From positions 1-12,386 of the forward strand of contig DASVEG010000159.1 in the NCBI GenBank assembly GCA_036380695.1: DNA of 12,386 nucleotides, written 5' to 3'. The translations under genes were made by a program, and so were the position numbers. This document shows positions 5,594 through 11,729 of this stretch, piece after piece (positions within the stretch are counted from its first letter, which is position 1; the number at the start of each line of letters is the position of its first letter). This stretch comes from DASVEG01 sp036380695 (lineage in GTDB: Bacteria > Actinomycetota > Acidimicrobiia > Acidimicrobiales > CADCTF01). The notes beneath the pieces were generated by a model, which was not told where the DNA came from, ran no database searches, and was given only the letters and a program-made list of their open reading frames with translations.

Positions 5594-6319
5594 ATGGAGA
5601 TCTTCACCCAGACCGGCTTGGAGATGCTCTCGCGGTGGGGCCACTACCTCGCCGGCGTCACCTGGATCGGCCTCCTCTACTACTTCAACTTCGTGCAGAC
5701 GCCGTCGTTCGCCGGGTTCGAGGCGGGCCCGCGCACCGAGGCCGTCCGCAAGCTCGTGCCGAGGGCGTTGTGGTGGTTCCGGTACGGCGCGCTGCTCACG
5801 CTTCTCACCGGCCTGTCGATCCTGGCCGTCACCGAGCGGCTGATGGACGAGGACTACTGGCGCTCGGGGAGCGGCGTCGCGATCTCCACCGGCATCCTCC
5901 TGGCCGTCGTCATGTTCATCAACGTGTGGGTGATCATCTGGCCGAACCAGAAGATCTTCATCGCCAACGCCGAGGCCACGGCCGCAGGCAAGGACGCGTT
6001 GCCCAACGCCGCAGCCGCAGCCCGCAAGGCGGCGTGCGCGTCCAGGACGAACACGCTGTTCTCGATCCCGATGCTGTTCTTCATGGGCGCGGCGTCGCAC
6101 TTCGCGCCGCTGTTCAACGGCTCCGACGGCCGGGTCGACCAGGGCCTGCTGTTCCTGCTGGTCTCCGTGATCCTGATCGTGGTCATCGAGGCGATCGCGC
6201 TCACGGCGCCCGCGGCCGGCGCGCCGCAGGCGTGGCACATCGACAACCATAAGAACACGATCATCGGCGGGTTCGTGCTTGCCGTGATCTTCGTGCTGCT
6301 CATGGAGACCCTGCTCTGA
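5594..6319 (+). CDS. Short PuuD-type (urate oxidase N-terminal domain) membrane protein
   Basis: This 241-residue protein has about six membrane helices (roughly residues 11-35, 63-81, 95-116, 155-174, 184-205 and 222-240). It resembles the membrane domain of bacterial PuuD, a urate oxidase, with GHYLAGVTWIGLLYYFNFVQ in helix one, WPNQ (116-119) after helix three and SRTNTLFSIPMLFFMGAASH before and in helix four. H17 and H169 are intramembrane histidines that could bind heme or metal. PuuD as described ends in a cytochrome c domain; no CXXCH is present here. Database entries of this kind are sometimes named NusG, which does not fit. The ribosome site is GGAGGG, 5 nt before ATG 5594. The stop overlaps the start of a cupredoxin gene (TGATG), suggesting an electron-transfer pair. 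Urate as substrate is unproven. Confidence 0.75.
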   Translation: MEIFTQTGLEMLSRWGHYLAGVTWIGLLYYFNFVQTPSFAGFEAGPRTEAVRKLVPRALWWFRYGALLTLLTGLSILAVTERLMDEDYWRSGSGVAISTGILLAVVMFINVWVIIWPNQKIFIANAEATAAGKDALPNAAAAARKAACASRTNTLFSIPMLFFMGAASHFAPLFNGSDGRVDQGLLFLLVSVILIVVIEAIALTAPAAGAPQAWHIDNHKNTIIGGFVLAVIFVLLMETLL

Positions 6320-6705
6320 TGCACCGCGGTCGCCGCCTCGCCCTGGCGCTCGCCTTCGTCGCGCTCGTCTCCGGCGCCGGCGCGTGCGGCGGCGACGACG
6401 GCGCGGAAGGGGGTTCGGGGAACGCTTCCCTGCACGAGGGCCCGCAGGACGGCCCCGCCCCTGCTGCGACGGTCACCCTCAAGAACCTCCGTTTCGTACC
6501 GGACGAGGTCACGGTCAAGGCCGGCGAGACCGTGCTCTGGAAATGGGACGACGGCGGCGTGCAGCACGACGTCAAGGGCGACGGCTTCGGGAGCAAGCTC
6601 AAGACCAAGGGCACGTTCCGTCACGTCTTCGACGAGGCGGGCTCCTACGACTACGTCTGCACCGTGCACCCCACGACGATGAAGTCGAAGGTCGTCGTCA
6701 CCTGA
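6319..6705 (+). CDS. Cupredoxin-domain (plastocyanin/pseudoazurin-like) lipoprotein
   Basis: This 128-residue protein has a signal peptide (MHRGRR followed by a hydrophobic stretch) ending in SGAGAC, so Cys23 may be lipidated; the lipobox is weak. A Gly/Asp/Pro-rich linker (24-49) precedes a beta-sandwich of about 78 residues. Type 1 copper ligands are H83 (VQHDV), C114, H117 (YVCTVHP) and M121. The protein would carry electrons outside the membrane while anchored to it. The ATG overlaps the stop of the PuuD-like gene by one base, so the two are probably made together and the cupredoxin may be its electron acceptor; this is inference. The gene ends 9 nt from the convergent APH-fold gene with no visible terminator between them. 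Confidence 0.9.
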   Translation: MHRGRRLALALAFVALVSGAGACGGDDGAEGGSGNASLHEGPQDGPAPAATVTLKNLRFVPDEVTVKAGETVLWKWDDGGVQHDVKGDGFGSKLKTKGTFRHVFDEAGSYDYVCTVHPTTMKSKVVVT

Positions 6706-6714
6706 CCGCTCGCG

Positions 6715-7617
6715 TCAACTGACGGCGTCGCGCGACCCCCACGGTCGCGCCAGCTTCTCCAACGCCTGGTCGAGCGACCGGTCGACGCGGTCCGTGTTCT
6801 TCGCGAGCGAGGCCCACGCCACCGCGAGCCATGCCGCCCTCCACAGCAACGGCAAGGCGGCTTCCTCCTCCTCGGTCAGCGGCGCGACCGACGAGTAGCC
6901 GTCGATGACCGCGGGCGCGGTGCCGCCCCACGACGCCCATGCGACATCCGCGGCGCGCGAGTCGAGGTGCGTGAGGTCGAAGTCGAGCAGGCCGACCAGC
7001 TCGCGCCCTCGCACCATGAGGTTCCACGGCACGAAGTCGCCGTGGACGACCACGTGGAGCATCGTCCCCGCCTGAAGGAAGCGGACGCCCTCGGCGATGG
7101 TGCGGGCGTGGCGTTCGAGGCCGACGCTCCGCGGGCGATCGAGCCTGCGCAGGCGCGCCAGCAGCGCGATGTGTTCGGGGGTCACGACAGCGGCTTCGTC
7201 GCACCGGTGCCAGCCGTCGCGCTGGCCGAGCGCGCGAGTGAGCTCGGCGGTATCGGCATGCAGCTTCGCGAGCAGCTCACCGCGCCATCGATGCCGCTCG
7301 TCGCCGTCCGCCCAGTGGCGCGGCGCCGGGCCGCGCAAACGCGGGAACAGCGCCCACCACCGCCCGTCGACCTCGACGGGATCGGCCACCGCGGCGGCGA
7401 CGGGCCAGCCGCGCGAGTCGAGGTGCGCGAGCACGGCGTGCTCGAACCGGATGGCCGCGACCGACGCATCCTGCCGGTACAGGCGGAGGACGAATGCGCC
7501 GGACGGCGCCTCGACGCGCCAGTGCACGTTCGCCCTCGCGTGGATCCGCCGGATGGCGGTCGGCTCGATCCCGAGGGCGCGGGCCGCGGCGGACGGGCGG
7601 ATGGCGTTCACGGTCAC
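6715..7617 (-). CDS. Aminoglycoside phosphotransferase-fold kinase (APH / homoserine kinase II-like)
   Basis: This 300-residue protein has the APH small-molecule kinase layout. An N-terminal lobe contains RANVHWRVEAPSGAFVLRLY (29-47). The catalytic loop is HGDFVPWN, with base D194 and metal-binding N199. The metal aspartates are in DFD (212-214, LLDFDLTHLDSRAADVAWA). The family phosphorylates hydroxyls of antibiotics, homoserine, choline or proteins, so the name does not imply resistance; the substrate is unknown. GTG 7617 is chosen because it overlaps the stop of the upstream membrane-protein gene as GTGA; GTG 7611 is an alternative. It is the last of three linked genes (moaD-like, CdsA-like, APH). 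Confidence 0.85.
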   Translation of the reverse strand: MTVNAIRPSAAARALGIEPTAIRRIHARANVHWRVEAPSGAFVLRLYRQDASVAAIRFEHAVLAHLDSRGWPVAAAVADPVEVDGRWWALFPRLRGPAPRHWADGDERHRWRGELLAKLHADTAELTRALGQRDGWHRCDEAAVVTPEHIALLARLRRLDRPRSVGLERHARTIAEGVRFLQAGTMLHVVVHGDFVPWNLMVRGRELVGLLDFDLTHLDSRAADVAWASWGGTAPAVIDGYSSVAPLTEEEEAALPLLWRAAWLAVAWASLAKNTDRVDRSLDQALEKLARPWGSRDAVS

Positions 7618-8420
7618 GGCACGTCGAGCATCACGCGGGCCACCACCGCCCACACCGGTGCGGTGACGAAGAACCCGTCGATGCGGCGCAGTGCAGGAGC
7701 GAACGCCCGGGCGCGGGGCAGGAGCGTCGACGCCAAACGAGGGCCCAGCGGCACCGTGACCGCCGACAGCGCGCCGAGCGCCCAGGGGCTCGACCCGCGG
7801 AACGGCGGCACGAGCACCGCGGCGACCCCGAGCGACAGCGCGCCGACGGCGGCCATCGCCGCGATGGGCGCGTCCCATGTCGTCCTCGCGCCCGAGCCGA
7901 CGACGAACGTGCTCGCTTCGGCGACGAACACGGTGAGCAGCAACACCAGCGCCGCGGTCGCGCCCAGCTCGCCGCGCACGACGGGCACGGCTGCCGCGCC
8001 TGCGCCGACCACGAGCGCGATCGCGGCGGTCAGGGTGCGGTCCCAGTCGCGGCCGCCGACGCGCACCTGCGCCACCGCGACCGCGGCCACGCCGGCGACC
8101 AGCGCGGCGGCTGCCACCGCGACCGGGCCAACCGCGCCCGCGACCGCGACGAGCACTGCGCCGCCGATCGCCACGGGTCGGTACGGCCGGCGCCGCGACC
8201 GCCTCCACGCGCGGCACGCCTGGCCCGCGGCGCCCAGCGCGACCGCGGCGAAGGCGGCTGCGGCACTGGCAGGCCCGGCGAGGACCGCCACCAGCGCGAC
8301 GGTCGCCCACGCCACTCCGAGGCGAACGCGCGGTCCGTCCACGTCGATCGGCACCGACAGAGCGGTCCACCACTCCGGCACGCGAACCCGTGGGAGTCGC
8401 GGCGCAGCGAGGCTCGTCAC
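7614..8420 (-). CDS. Divergent CdsA-like polytopic membrane protein
   Basis: This 268-residue Ala/Val-rich protein has about 6-7 membrane helices after a cytoplasmic start of some 33 residues. I do not recognise it outright. The C-terminal half follows the order of phosphatidate cytidylyltransferase (CdsA) signatures, but in weakened form. EASTFVVG (168-175) stands where DTGAYFVG is usual, TTWDAP (180-185) where KTWEGA is usual, and RRIDGFFVTAP (245-255) where DRIDSLLFTAP is usual. The Lys before TW and the Ser after the last Asp are absent, so CDP-diacylglycerol synthesis is doubtful. It starts with GTG 8420, overlapping the moaD-like stop as GTGA, and its own stop overlaps the APH-fold gene the same way. 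The CdsA relationship is my inference from motif order. Confidence 0.6.
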   Translation of the reverse strand: MTSLAAPRLPRVRVPEWWTALSVPIDVDGPRVRLGVAWATVALVAVLAGPASAAAAFAAVALGAAGQACRAWRRSRRRPYRPVAIGGAVLVAVAGAVGPVAVAAAALVAGVAAVAVAQVRVGGRDWDRTLTAAIALVVGAGAAAVPVVRGELGATAALVLLLTVFVAEASTFVVGSGARTTWDAPIAAMAAVGALSLGVAAVLVPPFRGSSPWALGALSAVTVPLGPRLASTLLPRARAFAPALRRIDGFFVTAPVWAVVARVMLDVP

Positions 8421-8653
8421 CCGCCGGACACCGGGGGCAACACCGCGACCTCGTCGGACGCCCCGACCGCGTCACCGTCGGCCGCGGGTTCGCCGTTGAG
8501 CCACACGCGGCACCCGTCGAGCACGGCGGAGAAGTCCGGCCCGAACCGAGCCCTCGCCGCGGCCAGCACCTCACCGACGGTCGAGCCGTCGACCGTGTCG
8601 CGCGCCGTCCCCGCCGCCTCCCGCGCCGATGCGAAGAGGCGGAGCACGGCCAT
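8417..8653 (-). CDS. MoaD/ThiS-family sulfur carrier protein
   Basis: This 78-residue protein is a ubiquitin-like beta-grasp sulfur carrier. It begins VLRLFASAREAAG, as MoaD proteins do, has VWLNGEPAADGDAVGASDEV with the usual NG turn, and ends LPPVSGG. The C-terminal Gly-Gly is the residue pair that is adenylated and thiocarboxylated. MoaD donates sulfur to precursor Z in molybdopterin synthase together with MoaE. No moaE, moeB or other cofactor gene is in the window, so the role could differ. It heads a chain with a CdsA-like membrane protein and an APH-fold kinase. ATG 8653 is supported by a leaderless promoter pattern upstream. Confidence 0.88.
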   Translation of the reverse strand: MAVLRLFASAREAAGTARDTVDGSTVGEVLAAARARFGPDFSAVLDGCRVWLNGEPAADGDAVGASDEVAVLPPVSGG

Positions 8654-8659
8654 GCGCGG

Positions 8660-8689
8660 ACGCTATGCGACACTCGCCGGCGTGACCAA
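8660..8689 (-). promoter_or_regulatory. Leaderless promoter of the moaD-like operon
   Basis: On the minus strand TTGGTC (8689-8684), an 18-bp spacer, TAGCGT (8665-8660) and 6 nt precede the ATG at 8653. The spacing would start the transcript at the ATG itself. It lies in the divergent gap and reaches into the first codons of the phosphatase gene on the other strand. Confidence 0.5.
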
Positions 8690-9299
8690 CGCCCGCGTGC
8701 TGCTGCTGCGCCACGGCGAATCGACATGGAACGCCGAAGGCCGCTGGCAGGGCTGGGCCGACCCGCCGTTGTCGCCGCGTGGCGAGCGGCAAGCACTCGA
8801 CGCCGCGGCGCACCTGAAGGACGCCGGGCTGACTCGCGTCGTGTCGTCCGACCTCGTCCGGGCGCGGCGCACCGCGGAGATCGTCGCCGCCGAGCTCGGC
8901 CTCGGCGACGTGGAGGTCGAGCCCGACCTGCGCGAGCGCAGCGTCGGCGAGTTCCAGGGCCACACCACCGAGGAAGTGCTGGCGAGATGGCCGGAGTGCT
9001 TCGACGACGCGCGCAAGATCGTGCGCATCCCCGGCGGCGAGACCTTCGACGCGGCCGCGGCGAGAGCGATCCCCGCGCTCCTCCGCATCGCACGCCGGCA
9101 CGAGGGTGAGACCGTGCTCGTCGCGACGCACGGCGGGATCGTTCGCGCCATCGAGGCGCACCTGGGCGTGCAGCGCGACACCGGCATGCCGAACCTCGGC
9201 GGGCGGTGGCTCGAGGTGTGCGCCGGCGGCCCGATCACCGCGGGCGACATGGTCGTCACGGTCGACGCCGACCTCGTCACCCGTCCCGCGAGCGAGTAA
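8682..9299 (+). CDS. Histidine phosphatase family protein (phosphoglycerate mutase-like)
   Basis: This 205-residue protein belongs to the RHG histidine phosphatase superfamily. The phospho-accepting histidine is H11 in LLLRHGESTWN. Other pocket residues are R60 (SSDLVRARRTAE), E85 (DLRERSVGEFQG) as proton donor, and H150 in VATHGG. Cofactor-dependent mutases are longer (about 230-250) and have an insertion missing here, so a phosphatase on a small phosphoester is more likely. The substrate is unknown. GTG 8682 is chosen because it gives the typical short N-terminus; ATG 8652 would add ten residues and would share a CATG with the moaD-like start. A YgjP-type peptidase gene follows after 19 nt and is probably co-transcribed. 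Confidence 0.88.
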   Translation: MTNARVLLLRHGESTWNAEGRWQGWADPPLSPRGERQALDAAAHLKDAGLTRVVSSDLVRARRTAEIVAAELGLGDVEVEPDLRERSVGEFQGHTTEEVLARWPECFDDARKIVRIPGGETFDAAAARAIPALLRIARRHEGETVLVATHGGIVRAIEAHLGVQRDTGMPNLGGRWLEVCAGGPITAGDMVVTVDADLVTRPASE

Positions 9300-9318
9300 G
9301 CGCGTGGACGGCGCACCC

Positions 9319-9813
9319 ATGGAGGTCGAGGTCGTGCGCAGCGCGCGGCGCAAGAAGACCGTGCAGGCGCGCGTCGTCGACGGCGTCATCCGGGTGTCGG
9401 TACCGGAGCGGATGTCGAAGGCAGACGAGGACCGCTACGTCGCGCAGCTCGTGGCGCGGCTGCAGCGCCGGCGCGACGCGGGCGTGATCGACGTGGCCGC
9501 CCGTGCGAGCGCGCTCGCCGCTCGCTACGGGTTGCCGAAACCCGCGTCCGTCCGGTGGGTCGACAACCAGGGGTCGCGCTGGGGTAGCTGCACGCCCGCC
9601 GACGGGTCCCTCCGCATCTCCACCCGGATCGCCGCGTTCCCGTCGTGGGTCGTCGACGCGGTGATCGTCCACGAGCTCGCCCACCTCGCGGTGCCGAGCC
9701 ACGGCCCGGCGTTCTGGGCGCTCGCCAACCGCTACCCGAGGATGGAACGGGCGCGCGGCTTCCTCATCGCCAAGGGCCTTCCCGACCCCGACGACGCGGG
9801 CCAAGACACCTAG
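9319..9813 (+). CDS. YgjP-like zinc metallopeptidase (DUF45)
   Basis: This 164-residue protein matches the YgjP/SprT-like group. The family core WVDNQGSRWGSCTPADGSLR (80-99) is followed by the zincin motif HELAH (118-122) and the third ligand H128 in VPSHGPAFW. Glu119 would be the catalytic base. The N-terminus (EVEVVRSARRKKTVQARV) is a basic beta-strand region usual for the family. No signal peptide is seen. The cellular substrate of YgjP proteins is not established. ATG 9319 is used; GTG 9304 is an in-frame alternative, and neither has a good ribosome site. Its stop TAG is interlocked with the stop of the convergent UbiB-like gene in the palindrome CTAG. Confidence 0.88.
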   Translation: MEVEVVRSARRKKTVQARVVDGVIRVSVPERMSKADEDRYVAQLVARLQRRRDAGVIDVAARASALAARYGLPKPASVRWVDNQGSRWGSCTPADGSLRISTRIAAFPSWVVDAVIVHELAHLAVPSHGPAFWALANRYPRMERARGFLIAKGLPDPDDAGQDT

Positions 9814-11261
9814 CGACCCGAGCCGGCGCGCCAGGCGGCTTCGACGTGGCCGAGCGGCGTGGCCGGCGGCTCGCCCTTGCGGTACTCGGCGAGCAGCGCG
9901 CCGAAGCGGTTCGTCGCTCCGAGCCGGCCGAGCAGCGCCGACATGCCCCACACGACGCGGTCGAGGATCACGTAGTGCGGGGGCATGTTCAGCACCTGCA
10001 TCACGTCGGAGTACTCGCCCTGCACATCGACGATCTTGCCGAGCGCCTTCCCGGTCCAGTCGCGCGTGTAGGTGAACTGCTCGCGCATGAAGGGCTCGTA
10101 CGGCGTCGACACGTATTCGAAGATGTGCTGCGGGTCGAGGCCGTGGTTGCGCGCGAGGAAACCCGCCTCTACCGCTTCGCGCACCGTGCCCTCCGCGTCG
10201 CCTTCGAGAATGCGGTCGAGGATCCCCGACAGCGATTCGAGCTCGCCGGGGTTCCATCGCTTCACGAGGCCGAAGTCGAGGAACGTGACGGTGCCGTCGC
10301 CGTGGAAGATGTAGTTGCCGGGGTGGGGGTCGCCGTTGAAGACGTGGAAGTGCTGGATCGACCCCTGCGCGAAGCGGAAGAGCACCTCGGCCGCCTTCTG
10401 TCGCGTCGCTTCGTCGGCCTGCTCGCGGAACTCGTCGAAGCGCATGCCGTCGACCCACTCGCTCGTGAGGACGCGCTGGGTGCTGTACTCGGGCAGGACC
10501 GCGGGAACCCGTATGAATGGGTGGCCCGCGTACCGCTCGGCGAACTCCATCTGGAGCTTGGCCTCGAGGCGGTAGTCGAGCTCGTCGGCCATCCGCGCGC
10601 GCAGCTCGTCGACGAGCGCCTTCACGTCGAGGTTCTTGAGGGCGAAGCTCGCGAACAGGCCGTAGAGCATCTCGGCGTTGTCGAGGTCGCTCCGGATCGC
10701 CTTGTCGACGCCCGGGTACTGCACCTTCACCGCGACGACGCGCCCGTCCTTGGTCACGGCGCGGTGCACCTGGCCGATCGACGCCGCGCCGAGTGGCACC
10801 GGGTCCCACTCCAGGAAGATGCGTTCGGGGTCGTCGCCCAGCTCGTCGCGCACGACGCCGGCCGCGAGGCTCGGCGCCATCGGCGGGACGTCCTGTTGAA
10901 GCGTCGCCAGCGCGGCCTGCGCTTCGGGCGGCAAGCCCTCGGCGATGAAGGACAGCATCTGGCCGGCCTTCATGATGGCGCCCTTCATGCCGCCGAGGAC
11001 GCTGGCGACGTCGTGCGCGCTGCGGATCGCGAATTGCTCGTCGAGCCTGGCCCGCTCCTCGGCGTCGGCACCACGCGCCCGGACCTTGACGAGCGCGAAG
11101 TGCGTGCCGCGGCGGAGCGTGAGGCGCATGATGCGGATCCGTCGCTCGATGCGGTGGCGGCGATCGTCGTCGCGCAAGACCGCCGCGGTCGCTGCTGCCG
11201 TCCCCGCCGCGCCGAGCGCGGCGACGCCCGCCGCTGCGGCCGCGGCCCGCCTCAGTCGCAA
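9810..11261 (-). CDS. ABC1/UbiB/AarF-family kinase-like protein
   Basis: This 483-residue protein has the atypical-kinase features of the UbiB family. A KxGQ motif, KAGQ, is at 98-101. The Ala-rich loop PLGAASIGQVH (156-166) replaces the P-loop. The nucleotide lysine is K179 in VAVKVQYPG, the conserved ELDYRLEA follows (227-234), the catalytic loop is FNGDPHPGN (D311, N316) and the metal motif is LDFG (329-331). The N-terminus (residues 5-28) is an Ala-rich hydrophobic segment that may be a membrane anchor. UbiB proteins support quinone synthesis or lipid transport as ATPases; in menaquinone-using actinobacteria the role is unclear. The start is TTG 11261, 6 nt after the stop of the DksA-like gene, so they form an operon. 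The stop overlaps the convergent YgjP-like gene by 4 bp. Confidence 0.92.
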   Translation of the reverse strand: MRLRRAAAAAAGVAALGAAGTAAATAAVLRDDDRRHRIERRIRIMRLTLRRGTHFALVKVRARGADAEERARLDEQFAIRSAHDVASVLGGMKGAIMKAGQMLSFIAEGLPPEAQAALATLQQDVPPMAPSLAAGVVRDELGDDPERIFLEWDPVPLGAASIGQVHRAVTKDGRVVAVKVQYPGVDKAIRSDLDNAEMLYGLFASFALKNLDVKALVDELRARMADELDYRLEAKLQMEFAERYAGHPFIRVPAVLPEYSTQRVLTSEWVDGMRFDEFREQADEATRQKAAEVLFRFAQGSIQHFHVFNGDPHPGNYIFHGDGTVTFLDFGLVKRWNPGELESLSGILDRILEGDAEGTVREAVEAGFLARNHGLDPQHIFEYVSTPYEPFMREQFTYTRDWTGKALGKIVDVQGEYSDVMQVLNMPPHYVILDRVVWGMSALLGRLGATNRFGALLAEYRKGEPPATPLGHVEAAWRAGSGR

Positions 11262-11267
11262 CGCGGC

Positions 11268-11654
11268 CTACTCGCCGTTCGCGGCGGGCGTGCGGGCCTC
11301 GCGCTCGGCCAGCGCCTGGTCGTCGAGGCAGAACCGCGTGGCCGGCATCACCTCGAGGCGCTCGTCGGGGATCGCCTTCCCGCACGCTTCGCAGGTGCCG
11401 TAGGTGCCGTCGTCCAGCCGCCGCATCGCGTGCTCGATGTCCGCGAGCTCGCCTTCGATCTCGTCGAGGATGCTGAAGTCCTTCTCCCGCTCGAACGTCT
11501 CGGTACCGACGTCGGCCTGGTGTTGGTCGTTGGAGGAGAGCTCTTGCATCCCGTCGTCCTCAGACACCTCGCGCAGCCCTGCGTATTCCTTGCGGAGGGT
11601 TTCGAGCCGTTCCTGTTCCTCGGCGAGACGCTGGCGCGTGTGGTCGGCTTCCAT
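11268..11654 (-). CDS. TraR/DksA-type zinc-finger protein with three zinc-site cysteines
   Basis: This 128-residue protein has a long N-terminal coiled coil (residues 2-32, HTRQRLAEEQERLETLRKEY), a flexible acidic stretch (33-52), a second helix (EKDFSILDEIEGELADIEHA) and a C-terminal DksA/TraR finger, DDGTYGTCEACGKAIPDERL (81-100). Cysteines are at 88, 91 and 109. The usual fourth ligand in CxxC is Asp112 (FCLDD), confirmed in the DNA. Family members insert the coiled coil into the RNA polymerase secondary channel, or have less clear roles in actinobacteria. ATG 11654 is chosen over the longer frame because a TAGCCT hexamer ends 7 nt upstream. The UbiB-like gene follows 6 nt after its stop. 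Confidence 0.9.
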   Translation of the reverse strand: MEADHTRQRLAEEQERLETLRKEYAGLREVSEDDGMQELSSNDQHQADVGTETFEREKDFSILDEIEGELADIEHAMRRLDDGTYGTCEACGKAIPDERLEVMPATRFCLDDQALAEREARTPAANGE

Positions 11655-11661
11655 GCGCCGA

Positions 11662-11667
11662 AGGCTA
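11662..11667 (-). promoter_or_regulatory. -10-like hexamer TAGCCT before the DksA-like/UbiB operon
   Basis: The minus strand reads TAGCCT, 7 nt, then ATG at 11654, a near-leaderless layout like that of the XRE, rsiG and moaD-like genes. GGGTAGC is shared with the XRE upstream region. No clear -35 box is present. The 75-bp gap to the sigma factor stop shows only a repeated ATTCGGC heptamer besides this. Confidence 0.35.
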
Positions 11668-11729
11668 CCCACGCACCGGTCGATCACATTCGGCCGATGA
11701 GATTCGGCGTCGCGGTCCGGGCGCCTGGG

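Noticed and set aside
5594..6319. Annotation as a NusG antitermination protein
   Set aside because: The protein has about six membrane helices and no NGN or KOW domain; that name is a known mislabel for the PuuD-like family.
6715..7617. Aminoglycoside resistance gene
   Set aside because: The APH fold covers many housekeeping kinases, and the gene sits in an operon with a sulfur carrier and a membrane protein and has no mobile-element context.
8651..8654. Interlocked ATG starts (CATG) for the moaD-like gene and the histidine phosphatase
   Set aside because: CATG reads as ATG on both strands by symmetry, so the coincidence carries little weight. GTG 8682 gives the phosphatase its usual N-terminus. 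ATG 8652 remains possible because GGCGGAG lies just upstream.
8682..9299. Glycolytic phosphoglycerate mutase (gpmA)
   Set aside because: At 205 residues it lacks the insertion of true cofactor-dependent mutases, and only the general RHG signature is shared.
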